43,731 nucleotides of DNA from Marseilla massiliensis. GTDB lineage: Bacteria; Bacteroidota; Bacteroidia; Bacteroidales; Bacteroidaceae. The translations under genes and the position numbers were made by a program. Location: contig NZ_JACJJG010000018.1 of assembly GCF_016899855.1 (NCBI RefSeq), forward strand, positions 1 through 43,731. Direction: 5' to 3'. Below, piece by piece: positions 8,583-16,797 of the stretch. The notes beneath the pieces were generated by a model. It saw nothing but the letters and a program-made list of their open reading frames with translations, did not search any database and was not told the origin of the DNA. The first letter of the stretch is position 1. Every line of letters starts with the position of its first letter.

Positions 8583-11500
8583 TTACACTTTTTCGACTTT
8601 AATGCGTGCTGTAATATCATCAAGGTCTATTTCACAGCCGTCGTTATCTGCGATAACAATATTGTCTGCCAAAACCTGCCCCTTGATATAATCAGCAAAT
8701 GCATTTATAGCCGCATTTATATTCTCGCTCGGAGAAATCGTAACATTCACACGGTCGGTTATTTCCAAGCCACATTCTTTACGCAAGTTCTGTATCCTGT
8801 TTATCAGCTCACGTGCCATGCCTTCGTTCCGCAACTCATCGTTAAGTTCGACCTCCAAAGCAACCGTAAGATTTCCATCATTTGCAACCAGCCATCCAGG
8901 GATGTCCTCATTGATAATCTCAACATCGTCAACAAGAACCGTAACATCCTGTCCGTCTACGTTTAATCTCAACTCACCAGAACGTTCAAAAGCAACTATT
9001 TCTTCTTGACTAAGAACTGAGGTTTGTGCAGCTATACCCTTCATAAGCTTTCCGTATTTCTTTCCCATTGTACGGAAATTGCACTTAACTTTCTTAACAA
9101 GGACACCTGTACCTTCCACAAAGTTCAGTTCTTTGACATTGACTTCATTCAAAACCAAATCCTTTACAGCCTCGATATGCTGCTTCTGAACGTCGTCTAT
9201 TGCCGGAATCATTATACACTGTAATGGCTGGCGAACCTTTATGTTGACTTTACGACGCAGCGCAAGCACCATAGACGTAATTTTTTGCGCCATCTTCATG
9301 CGGGCTTGCAAATCCTCATCCATCTGACTTTCATCAGCAACAGGGAACTTGGCAAGATGCACTGACAATGCGCCAGAACGTCCTGTGGCATGTATAAGGT
9401 CCATATATAGTTGATCAGCAAAGAACGGCGAGAACGGAGCCAAAAGCTTGGCAACCGTCTCAAGACAAGTATACAGAGTCTCGTAAGCGGATAATTTATC
9501 CTTACTCATTTCCTTGCCCCAAAAACGTTTACGGTTCAAACGTACGTACCAATTACTTAAATCATCGTTCACGAAGGTATCAATAAGACGTCCTGCCTTT
9601 GTAGGTTCATAATCTGCCAAAGCATTGTCTACACCTTTTATCAGAGAATTAAGTTCGGACAATATCCACCGGTCAATCTCTGGACGCTCTGAAACTGGCA
9701 CCTCTTCCTGTGAATAGTCAAAACCGTCAACATTGGCATACAGGCTGAAGAAGGAATATGTATTATACAAAGTACCAAAGAACTTACGGCGCACTTCATC
9801 CACTCCATTGGGATCAAACTTAAGGTTGTCCCATGGCGATGAATTTGTCAACATATAAAAACGCACTGCATCAGCACCATATTTCTCTATTGTTTCAAAC
9901 GGGTCGACAGCATTTCCCAAGCGCTTGCTCATCTTGTTTCCTTTTGCGTCAAGAACAAGGCCGCTTGAAATAACATTCTTAAACGCAACGCTGTCAAACA
10001 CCATCGTTGCAATAGCGTGTAAAGTGAAAAACCAACCGCGCGTCTGGTCTACACCCTCATTTATGAAATCGGCAGGAAAAGCTATACGTTTGTCTATTGC
10101 ATCTGCGTTCTCAAAAGGATAATGCACCTGAGCATAAGGCATACTACCGGAGTCAAACCATACGTCAATCAAGTCAGTCTCACGCTTCATTGGTTTTCCG
10201 GCCTTACTGCATAATATGATATTATCGACATAAGGACGATGCAAATCTATCTTGTCATAATTCTCTTGAGAGTAATCGCCAGGAGCGAAACCTTTGTCTT
10301 TCAATGGATTCGACTGCATGAAACCTGCCGATACACTCTTTTCGATTTCGTCATACAGCTCCTGCAATGAACCGATACATAGCTCGTCACCATCCTCGTC
10401 ACGCCAAACAGGCAACGGAGTACCCCAAAAGCGGCTACGGCTTAGATTCCAGTCATTAAGATTCTCGAGCCAATTGCCAAATCGCCCGGTACCAGTACTT
10501 TCCGGCTTCCAGTTAATTGTTTTATTCAGTTCTACCATTCGTTCCTTACAAGCAGTAGAACGAATAAACCAACTGTCGAGCGGATAGTAAAGAATTGGTT
10601 TATCCGTACGCCAGCAATGAGGATAATTATGGACATGCTTCTCTATCTTGAATGCCTTGTTCTCTGCTTTCAAGTCCATGCAAATAGATATATCCAGAGT
10701 CTCGTCCTTATCGGTGAGCTTATCGTCATATGCATTCTTGACATATCTGCCGGCATATCTGTTCCATGCTTCTACATTGACATATTTCTTGACAAACTCG
10801 TCGTCAAGATCTTCAATGACATAATACTTACCCTCAAGGTCTACGACAGGACGCTGTTCACCTTTCTTGTTTATTAGTACGATAGGAGGCACACCGGCCT
10901 TCTTGGCAACGATGGCATCATCGGCACCAAAATTAGGAGCGATATGTACAATACCTGTACCGTCCTCGGTTGTAACATAGTCACCAAGGATTACACGGAA
11001 TGCGCCATCACTCATCGGTTTAATCATAGGTAAAAGCTGCTCATATTTCATTCCGGCAAGGTCTGTACCCTTGTAATGAGCTACAACCTTATATGGTATT
11101 ACCTTATCACCTTTCTTATAAGATGCCAAGTCTTTATCAGCACCGGCGGCGTTGAAATATGAAGGCATGAGCACTTCCGCAAGTACAACCGTAACAGGCG
11201 CTCCTGTATAAGGATTATATGTCTGCACGGCCACGTAGTCTATATTTGGCCCTACGCACAATGCAGAGTTGGCCGCGAGCGTCCATGGTGTTGTCGTCCA
11301 GGCAAGGAAATACGGTTTGCCCCACTCTGCCATTTCTGGCTTTGGGTCAGTCATCGCAAACTGCGCCGTCATCGTAGTATCTTTAACGTCACGATAACAT
11401 CCGGGTTGGTTAAGCTCATGGCTGGACAATCCAGTGCCTGCCGCTGGAGAATATGGCTGTATGGTGTATCCTTTATAAAGCAAATCCTTGTCATAAAGTT

Positions 11501-12014
11501 GTTTCAAAAGCCACCACAAAGTCTCGATATACTTATTGTCATAAGTGATATAGGGATGATCAAGATCGACCCAATATCCCATCTTCTCAGTTAAGTCACG
11601 CCATTCGGCAGTGAACTTCATCACATTTTCACGACATTTCTTGTTATAATCCTCTACCGAAATATACTTTTCAGATTCAACGTTGTCAATATCAGCTTTC
11701 GTTATGCCAAGCTCTTTTTCCACGCCCAATTCTACAGGAAGTCCGTGCGTATCCCATCCCGCCTTACGGAACACCTGGTAACCTTTCATCGTTTTATAAC
11801 GGTTGAAAGTATCTTTTATCGTGCGAGCCAAAACATGATGAATGCCAGGATGGCCGTTAGCAGAAGGAGGACCTTCGAAAAATACAAATTGCGGACATCC
11901 TTCACGCTCGGTTATTGATTTGTGAAACACGTCGTTCTTGTTCCATTCATTCAATACGGTCTTGTTTGTTGCGGTCAAATCAAGACCTTTATGTTCGGCA
12001 AATTTTCCAGCCAT
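8583..12014 (-). CDS. ileS: Isoleucyl-tRNA synthetase, type 2 with GIHH signature
   Basis: Charges tRNA-Ile in the cytoplasm. The 1143-residue length and the sequence resemble the eukaryote-like IleRS2 group. The N-terminal PPSANG block is followed by GIHH (G57-H60) in the place of the usual HIGH. The editing domain contains TTPWTLAANSAL; KMSKR lies near residues 693-697 in DAKGNKMSKRLGN. An anticodon-binding domain follows (WYVRLNRKRFW), then a long C-terminal extension instead of the bacterial zinc-binding domain. A -7 box is at 12058-12065. It heads an operon with the dksA-like gene, lspA, the DUF4296 lipoprotein gene and a small gene. Confidence 0.97.
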   Translation of the reverse strand: MAGKFAEHKGLDLTATNKTVLNEWNKNDVFHKSITEREGCPQFVFFEGPPSANGHPGIHHVLARTIKDTFNRYKTMKGYQVFRKAGWDTHGLPVELGVEKELGITKADIDNVESEKYISVEDYNKKCRENVMKFTAEWRDLTEKMGYWVDLDHPYITYDNKYIETLWWLLKQLYDKDLLYKGYTIQPYSPAAGTGLSSHELNQPGCYRDVKDTTMTAQFAMTDPKPEMAEWGKPYFLAWTTTPWTLAANSALCVGPNIDYVAVQTYNPYTGAPVTVVLAEVLMPSYFNAAGADKDLASYKKGDKVIPYKVVAHYKGTDLAGMKYEQLLPMIKPMSDGAFRVILGDYVTTEDGTGIVHIAPNFGADDAIVAKKAGVPPIVLINKKGEQRPVVDLEGKYYVIEDLDDEFVKKYVNVEAWNRYAGRYVKNAYDDKLTDKDETLDISICMDLKAENKAFKIEKHVHNYPHCWRTDKPILYYPLDSWFIRSTACKERMVELNKTINWKPESTGTGRFGNWLENLNDWNLSRSRFWGTPLPVWRDEDGDELCIGSLQELYDEIEKSVSAGFMQSNPLKDKGFAPGDYSQENYDKIDLHRPYVDNIILCSKAGKPMKRETDLIDVWFDSGSMPYAQVHYPFENADAIDKRIAFPADFINEGVDQTRGWFFTLHAIATMVFDSVAFKNVISSGLVLDAKGNKMSKRLGNAVDPFETIEKYGADAVRFYMLTNSSPWDNLKFDPNGVDEVRRKFFGTLYNTYSFFSLYANVDGFDYSQEEVPVSERPEIDRWILSELNSLIKGVDNALADYEPTKAGRLIDTFVNDDLSNWYVRLNRKRFWGKEMSKDKLSAYETLYTCLETVAKLLAPFSPFFADQLYMDLIHATGRSGALSVHLAKFPVADESQMDEDLQARMKMAQKITSMVLALRRKVNIKVRQPLQCIMIPAIDDVQKQHIEAVKDLVLNEVNVKELNFVEGTGVLVKKVKCNFRTMGKKYGKLMKGIAAQTSVLSQEEIVAFERSGELRLNVDGQDVTVLVDDVEIINEDIPGWLVANDGNLTVALEVELNDELRNEGMARELINRIQNLRKECGLEITDRVNVTISPSENINAAINAFADYIKGQVLADNIVIADNDGCEIDLDDITARIKVEKV

Positions 12015-12057
12015 ATCGTTTCGTTTTATTATTTACTCAACATTATTATTTGAGGCG

Positions 12058-12065
12058 CAAAGTTA
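12058..12065 (-). promoter_or_regulatory. -7 promoter element of the ileS operon
   Basis: On the - strand this reads TAACTTTG, a match to the Bacteroidetes -7 consensus TAnnTTTG. It lies 44 nt before the ileS ATG and is the only good match in the intergenic region. Confidence 0.65.
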
Positions 12066-12176
12066 CGGAAAAAAATCGTCATTACAAAAAATTACGCAAA
12101 AGTTTAAATCTATTTTCATAGAAGTATGTATGCAAAGAAAAACACTTGCTGAAGTAATCAGTGCCAGCTGTTTTGC

Positions 12177-12264
12177 AAAAGGCGGCGTTCCGTCTTGTAA
12201 AACATGGTCTTTTATACGACAAAAGGTGGCATTTCACATCGTGAAATGCCACCTTTTGCAACAA
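12177..12264. repeat. Intergenic array B of four 22-nt units; terminator-like for the porin gene
   Basis: Units begin at 12177, 12199, 12221 and 12243, the same four by 22-nt design as array A. Unit 2 shares the core AAAACATGGTCTTTTATA with unit 4 of array D and, with one C for T, unit 3 of array A. Units 3 and 4 form a perfect 18-bp stem (12220-12237 with 12241-12258) closed by three bases. It lies 34 nt beyond the stop codon of the FadL-like gene and upstream of ileS, so it could end porin transcription. Confidence 0.8.
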
Positions 12265-12297
12265 TGGTTATAATAACCTGAATATCAGTCTGGTATA

Positions 12298-13920
12298 TCA
12301 GAAATGATAACCAAGCGTCAGCAATAGTTGATGGCGCTTGTTATCCACCTTTACGGCGTTACAGATATTATTTATATTTTCTGTTGTTTCATCAGGATAA
12401 AAAACTGTCACGTCATCCCCATAGAATGGCCTAAAATCACCGCTTTGAACAGAATACTGATAAGCCAGATCTATTGAAAACTTCGAAAGGTCGTAACCAA
12501 GACCAAAAGTTATACGGTTTGTTGCCTTCCAATTAGTATAGTCCGTTGATGATGCATAATATGAACCAGGAGAGTCAATAGTCCAATTCTTAAATCCTGA
12601 CTTATTATACATAGGCGAGACGTAGTTATAGCCCGCTCGAACAGCAAGTTTACTATCTGGTTTAAACTCTGCTCCAACCTTGAAAGTACTTACACCTTTT
12701 AAAACATTCTCTGTATGAGCATTCATCGCCCTATCACTGGACGTGGTTTCATAATAGTCGCCATACCAGTCATATCCTCCACCAGTGTTTACCCGCGAGT
12801 CTAAGTTTCCGTAATCAGCATATTCGTATGTTGCGCCAACAGCAAGATAATTCCCGAAAGTTGTTCCCAGACTGATTCCGAACTTCCAAGGGGTGTATAA
12901 CTTAAAGTCATAGCTTTCATTATTTTCCCCCGAATCATACATACCGACGTTAGTATTATTCAATAGTACTGTATAATTCGACGTGTTCAAGTCGTACCAT
13001 GTTGGAGTAGATACAGACAGCCCTATGCGGAAAGGCGAATACTCCATCGGACGAAATATGATACCAGCCTTAACGTTGAATCCCGTTCCGTCTATACGAC
13101 GCTCATCAGACAATCTTAAAAAACCATCTTCACCCACTTGAGCCGACGGAAGACGATTACCATTGGCATCGACTGGTATTTCAGTATATTCACTATAACC
13201 TCTGTAATTGACATCACTTATTCCAAATGTAATTCCAAAATAAACACGGTCATTAATGTTTCCGCTGATATTAAAATCATACTCACCTATATATCCTGAA
13301 TTTGCGCGGTTAAATAAATAATTACTACTGTTATTATAACCGATACTACCATCTTCATTATTAAATAGAAAAACATTATAATACAAATAATCAACTTGAT
13401 TATAAAGTTTGCTAACAGGATCATTAGGTACAATATTTGGCCATTTTTCATTATCGTATCCAAATAAGCCCTGGGCAATCTTAGAATACGTCAGCTTGTT
13501 TTGCGACGCGCCATGAAGTGCATTTGCGGCTGAAAGGATGTAATCAAAGTTGCGGCTCTTATGATAATTGAACGCCAAATTCAAGAAAGAATTTCTGCCC
13601 GTCCTGCGTGAATAGACAAATCCGGCTTGGTCAAAACTCATATTTGTCTTATTCCCGTCAGCAAAGCTCTTGCCACCTTGTTGTGAAACAAACCCGAAAG
13701 ATACATTTGCCGTAGAATGTCGAAACAAGCCTATACCGGCCGGATTCGTTCCTATGGTTGATATGTCGGCTCCTAAAGCGTCCATTGCTCCTCCCATTCC
13801 GACATAACGAGCCGTCCCGTTAAGGTCTTCCGCTGCAATGTTTGCGTTCTCATACGTTTCTTGCGCAAAAAGACTTGCTGCCGTAAATGCTGAAAAGAAT
13901 ATTAATAATGAGCGTTTCAT
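12298..13920 (-). CDS. OmpP1/FadL-family outer-membrane protein
   Basis: A 540-residue outer-membrane beta-barrel of the FadL/OmpP1 type, which in other bacteria passes hydrophobic compounds across the outer membrane. The signal peptide is MKRSLLIFFSAFTAASLFAQ. The conserved N-terminal hatch region follows (ARYVGMGGAMDALGADIS then TNPAGIGLFR), and the rest shows alternating aromatic beta strands ending in LLTLGYHF with a terminal Phe, the usual recognition signal of barrel assembly. The substrate is unknown; many Bacteroidetes copies are annotated loosely as hemin receptor. It starts 39 nt after the Tyr/Trp-rich gene and probably shares its transcript, ending at array B. Confidence 0.88.
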   Translation of the reverse strand: MKRSLLIFFSAFTAASLFAQETYENANIAAEDLNGTARYVGMGGAMDALGADISTIGTNPAGIGLFRHSTANVSFGFVSQQGGKSFADGNKTNMSFDQAGFVYSRRTGRNSFLNLAFNYHKSRNFDYILSAANALHGASQNKLTYSKIAQGLFGYDNEKWPNIVPNDPVSKLYNQVDYLYYNVFLFNNEDGSIGYNNSSNYLFNRANSGYIGEYDFNISGNINDRVYFGITFGISDVNYRGYSEYTEIPVDANGNRLPSAQVGEDGFLRLSDERRIDGTGFNVKAGIIFRPMEYSPFRIGLSVSTPTWYDLNTSNYTVLLNNTNVGMYDSGENNESYDFKLYTPWKFGISLGTTFGNYLAVGATYEYADYGNLDSRVNTGGGYDWYGDYYETTSSDRAMNAHTENVLKGVSTFKVGAEFKPDSKLAVRAGYNYVSPMYNKSGFKNWTIDSPGSYYASSTDYTNWKATNRITFGLGYDLSKFSIDLAYQYSVQSGDFRPFYGDDVTVFYPDETTENINNICNAVKVDNKRHQLLLTLGYHF

Positions 13921-13959
13921 AATTCTGAATTTAATTTAAATACTTTAATCCTGATAAAA

Positions 13960-14835
13960 TTACCTGCGACCTCTGAAACCGCCGCCACCACCGCCTCCAC
14001 GGCTTCCGCCAAACGAGCCGCCACCACGGAACGAACCTCCGCTACGGTTTCCGCCGAACGAATTGTTATTATAAGAAGGCCTGCTTTGAGTATTCTGCCA
14101 ATTATTGTTCTGTCGATTGCCTCTAAAACGATTATTGTAATTTGAATTGTTGTAGCGGTTATTATACCTGTTATTGTTAAAATTGCGATTGTTATTCCTG
14201 TCATTTACAGTTCCACGATAACCTTTAAAGTTATTGCCGGAACCTCCGCCATGTCCATAGATTCTCCCATGATTCATCGTTCCTGTAACTCCTACATATG
14301 GCCGGTAATAAGAACCATACCAATATCCAGGGTAATACCATCCCCAAGGTCTGTGCCAGCCATAATACCACGGGTCGTACCATGGGTCATACCACCATCC
14401 TGAATACCAATAAGGACTTCTGTACCAATAAGGGCCATACCATCCATACCACCACGGATCATACCAATAAAAATCATCATACCTGCACATTTGGCGGGTA
14501 TAAACATAATCATCTTCAGGGGTATAAGAATATTCAAAATCGCCACTTTCAACAACAGAGTCTTTGATTGAACTCAATGTAGAATCCATACCAAACTCTA
14601 TAACATCGCTATACAAAGTGTCCGAGTCTAAATTAAAATATGAACTTGCAAACTGCCCTCGTCTGTTATACTCATCAACATTCCTTGACGAACCATTATA
14701 GAACGTAACTTTTTCTTGCCTTATTTCTTTTTTATCACTTTTCTTTGGAGTAAAGTACATATCATCCTGCGCCTGTACACAGGAACAAATAAAACAAAAT
14801 AAAGCTACAGCAAAAACAATCCTTTTAGCTTTCAT
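13960..14835 (-). CDS. Exported Tyr/Trp/Gly-rich low-complexity protein
   Basis: A 291-residue secreted protein of unknown function. The signal peptide is MKAKRIVFAVALFCFICSCVQA; Cys19 in ICSC might instead act as a lipobox cysteine. Three regions follow: an acidic region with repeated Asp/Ser (about 25-115); a block dense in Tyr, Trp, Pro and Gly with repeats such as YWYSGWWYDPWYDPWYYGW (about 118-185); and an Asn/Arg/Gly tail with RGG-like repeats ending in GGGGGFRGRR. Such tails are seen in sticky or nucleic-acid-binding proteins, but no function can be assigned. A strong AGGAGA ribosome-binding site precedes the ATG, which is unusual in this AT-rich phylum. A -7 box lies at 14873-14880. 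Confidence 0.75.
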   Translation of the reverse strand: MKAKRIVFAVALFCFICSCVQAQDDMYFTPKKSDKKEIRQEKVTFYNGSSRNVDEYNRRGQFASSYFNLDSDTLYSDVIEFGMDSTLSSIKDSVVESGDFEYSYTPEDDYVYTRQMCRYDDFYWYDPWWYGWYGPYWYRSPYWYSGWWYDPWYDPWYYGWHRPWGWYYPGYWYGSYYRPYVGVTGTMNHGRIYGHGGGSGNNFKGYRGTVNDRNNNRNFNNNRYNNRYNNSNYNNRFRGNRQNNNWQNTQSRPSYNNNSFGGNRSGGSFRGGGSFGGSRGGGGGGGFRGRR

Positions 14836-14872
14836 ATTTTTATCTCCTTAATTTCGTGAATTTAATTCAATA

Positions 14873-14880
14873 CAAATGTA
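14873..14880 (-). promoter_or_regulatory. -7 element for the Tyr/Trp-rich protein and porin genes
   Basis: TACATTTG on the - strand matches TAnnTTTG and lies 38 nt before the ATG. A TTTTG occurs about 15 nt further upstream, a somewhat short spacing for the -33 box. Confidence 0.6.
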
Positions 14881-14899
14881 TGGCGTTTTATAATGCAAA

Positions 14900-14940
14900 A
14901 ATAAGGAAAAACCCTAAATCATGATAGGTTTTTCCCTATT
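14900..14940. other. Imperfect hairpin between divergent promoters
   Basis: Arms 14900-14915 and 14926-14940 pair over about 15 bp with one mismatch and one bulged base. No gene ends here, so it is not a conventional terminator. It lies just upstream of the prmA -7 box and might be an operator or a chance palindrome. A single degenerate copy of the 22-nt unit may overlap at about 14873-14895. Confidence 0.35.
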
Positions 14941-14945
14941 TTTTA

Positions 14946-14953
14946 TACATTTG
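14946..14953 (+). promoter_or_regulatory. -7 element for prmA
   Basis: TACATTTG is a perfect Bacteroidetes -7 match 22 nt before the prmA ATG. No clear TTTG -33 box at normal spacing is seen; only T-rich sequence is present. Confidence 0.6.
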
Positions 14954-14975
14954 CAGAAGAATTTAACAAGTATAT

Positions 14976-15857
14976 ATGAAGTATCTTAAAGCGGAATTCA
15001 GAATAGCCCACAAGGGCGGAAACGATATTGAAGACATGGCATTGCTACAAATTGCAAAAGATATTTTGTGTGAGTATGCGGGAGATGCCGGATTTGAATC
15101 GTTTGAAGAAGACGGAAATTTCCTAATCGGTTATGTCCAGGAAGGATTATTCAATAAATCAATATTGGACGAGAACATATCCAATTTGCCAATTTCTGGA
15201 ATCTCCATATCATACACGATAAATCAAATTGATGACGTAAATTGGAACAAGACTTGGGAAGAAGAAGGTTTTGAGCCTATTGTAATTAAGGACAAATGTA
15301 TCATTCATGACACATTGCATAACAAAGAACACGTCGGGAATAATTATATAGATATAACAATTGATGTTAAGCAGGCTTTTGGCACTGGCACTCATGAAAC
15401 AACAGCCATGATAATCAGTGAACTGCTTGACATGAATCTGAACAATAAATCCGTTCTTGACTGCGGCTGCGGAACAGGCATATTATCTATTGTTGCCTCA
15501 AAATCAGGCGCTAATACTATTGTTGGATATGACATTGATGAATGGAGCGTGAAGAACACAATACACAACTGCATGCTCAACAACGCAAATAATGTAAAAG
15601 CAATATTAGGCGATGTCAACGCACTCAACTCAATTGACACAAAGTTTGATATTGTAGTTGCAAATATCAACCGCAACATTTTATTGGCAGACATGCCAAT
15701 GTATGTGAATAAAATGAATCAAGGAGCTATATTGTTATTAAGCGGATTCTATGTTCAAGATGCTGATAAACTCATAACAAAAGCCGAATCTCTTGGACTT
15801 AAATTAGTCGGGAAATCAGAACTTAGCACATGGTGCATGTTGAAATTCACAAATTAA
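14976..15857 (+). CDS. prmA: Ribosomal protein L11 methyltransferase
   Basis: An S-adenosylmethionine-dependent methyltransferase that modifies lysines and the N-terminus of ribosomal protein L11. At 293 residues the length is typical. The N-terminal third is the substrate-binding domain; the linker carries WNKTWEEEGFEPI. The catalytic domain shows QAFGTGTHETT, then the SAM-binding motif I LDCGCGTGILSIVASKSGA, YDIDEWSV as the acidic ribose-binding motif, and VANINRNIL as motif IV. The start ATG has a promoter box 22 nt upstream. Its stop codon is separated by one base from the stop codon of the converging GH25 gene, so no terminator fits between them. Confidence 0.95.
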   Translation: MKYLKAEFRIAHKGGNDIEDMALLQIAKDILCEYAGDAGFESFEEDGNFLIGYVQEGLFNKSILDENISNLPISGISISYTINQIDDVNWNKTWEEEGFEPIVIKDKCIIHDTLHNKEHVGNNYIDITIDVKQAFGTGTHETTAMIISELLDMNLNNKSVLDCGCGTGILSIVASKSGANTIVGYDIDEWSVKNTIHNCMLNNANNVKAILGDVNALNSIDTKFDIVVANINRNILLADMPMYVNKMNQGAILLLSGFYVQDADKLITKAESLGLKLVGKSELSTWCMLKFTN

Positions 15858-15858
15858 A

Positions 15859-16731
15859 TCAATTACCAATTGTCAGCTTACGTAAGTCATAATAACTGCC
15901 ATTATATATATTAAAGTCGACATATCCTTTAATACCAGGTAAACGCCCCGCATCTGTGTGTTGCCAGAATTTCCATTCACCGGCATATTCCACTTTATCA
16001 ACATAATAGTGTGCGATCCAATAAGGATAATCGTCGAAAACCGGATCATTTAGATATTTCATCTTGAATTTATAATACGTGTATATAATCGGTTTCACGT
16101 GATATCTGTCTTCAACTATATGCAACCATGTAAGCACGTCACGTTGGAAATCTTCAACAGAGACCGTATCCGGTTTGTTTTCAATATCCAAAACTGGTGG
16201 AAGATCTCCTTTTAACAGAAAGACATTATTAAGAAAGAAATAAGCTTGTTCCCTTGCTGAAGACTTGTTACTCCAAAAATGATAAGCACCACGAATATAG
16301 CCATATTCGCGGGCATTGTTAAAGTTTTCCTTAAATTTTGAATCTACTATTGTTGTTCCTTCAGTCGCCTTGATTAGGATGAATCTTATCGGACATTTCT
16401 CAATCATTGCATTGCGCAATAATTCCCAGTCAATATTTCCTTGATGGTGGCTTATGTCTATTCCTCTTATTTCATATCCTTCGGGATATTTGGCATCACC
16501 ATACAAAGCTCTCCAGCGGAAGCCAAACGGGCCTACGAATATATAATAAAAAATCCATACATAAAACACAACTACGCACAAACCACCTATCCACCAAGCC
16601 CAACGAGGATATCTGCCTATTAACTTATGTATGCCTCCTCTGTTGTTTCTTGCGTTTCCAGATGTTCGATTCCGCCCCTTCCGTGTTGCGGTTCTTTTTT
16701 TAGTCGATTTTGTCTTATGTATATTCCGCAT
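15859..16731 (-). CDS. GH25 family muramidase with N-terminal membrane anchor
   Basis: A glycoside hydrolase family 25 lysozyme that cleaves the N-acetylmuramic acid linkage of peptidoglycan. Counting from the chosen start, residues 1-42 are very rich in Lys, Arg and Asn, 43-67 form one transmembrane helix, and the catalytic domain follows with GIDISHHQG (D92), ILIKATEG, and VLDIENKP (D182 and E184, the usual acid pair). The reading frame is open back to an ATG at 16764, but that stretch lies inside the terminator hairpin of pfp (16742-16770), so I prefer the ATG at 16729-16731. The enzyme should face the periplasm with its basic tail in the cytoplasm. Confidence 0.88.
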   Translation of the reverse strand: MRNIHKTKSTKKRTATRKGRNRTSGNARNNRGGIHKLIGRYPRWAWWIGGLCVVVFYVWIFYYIFVGPFGFRWRALYGDAKYPEGYEIRGIDISHHQGNIDWELLRNAMIEKCPIRFILIKATEGTTIVDSKFKENFNNAREYGYIRGAYHFWSNKSSAREQAYFFLNNVFLLKGDLPPVLDIENKPDTVSVEDFQRDVLTWLHIVEDRYHVKPIIYTYYKFKMKYLNDPVFDDYPYWIAHYYVDKVEYAGEWKFWQHTDAGRLPGIKGYVDFNIYNGSYYDLRKLTIGN

Positions 16732-16741
16732 ACTTTTAAAA

Positions 16742-16770
16742 TTAGGGGTGGTCATAGAAACCACCCCTAA
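16742..16770 (-). terminator. Intrinsic terminator of pfp
   Basis: Arms 16742-16752 and 16760-16770 form a perfect 11-bp GC-rich stem (AGGGGTGGT core) with a seven-base loop, followed on the - strand by AATTTT-like sequence. It lies 28 nt after the pfp stop codon and decides the start choice of the downstream GH25 gene. Confidence 0.8.
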
Positions 16771-16797
16771 AATACTTAATCTTATAATACAACAAGA

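Noticed and set aside
12082..12264. Short frame of 60 codons across array B
   Set aside because: It is made of the 22-nt units read in shifting frames; the period is not a multiple of three and the product looks repetitive and artificial.
13917..14204. 95-codon - strand frame rich in Ile and Thr
   Set aside because: It is an out-of-frame reading of the repetitive Asn/Gly-rich tail of the exported protein at 13960-14835.
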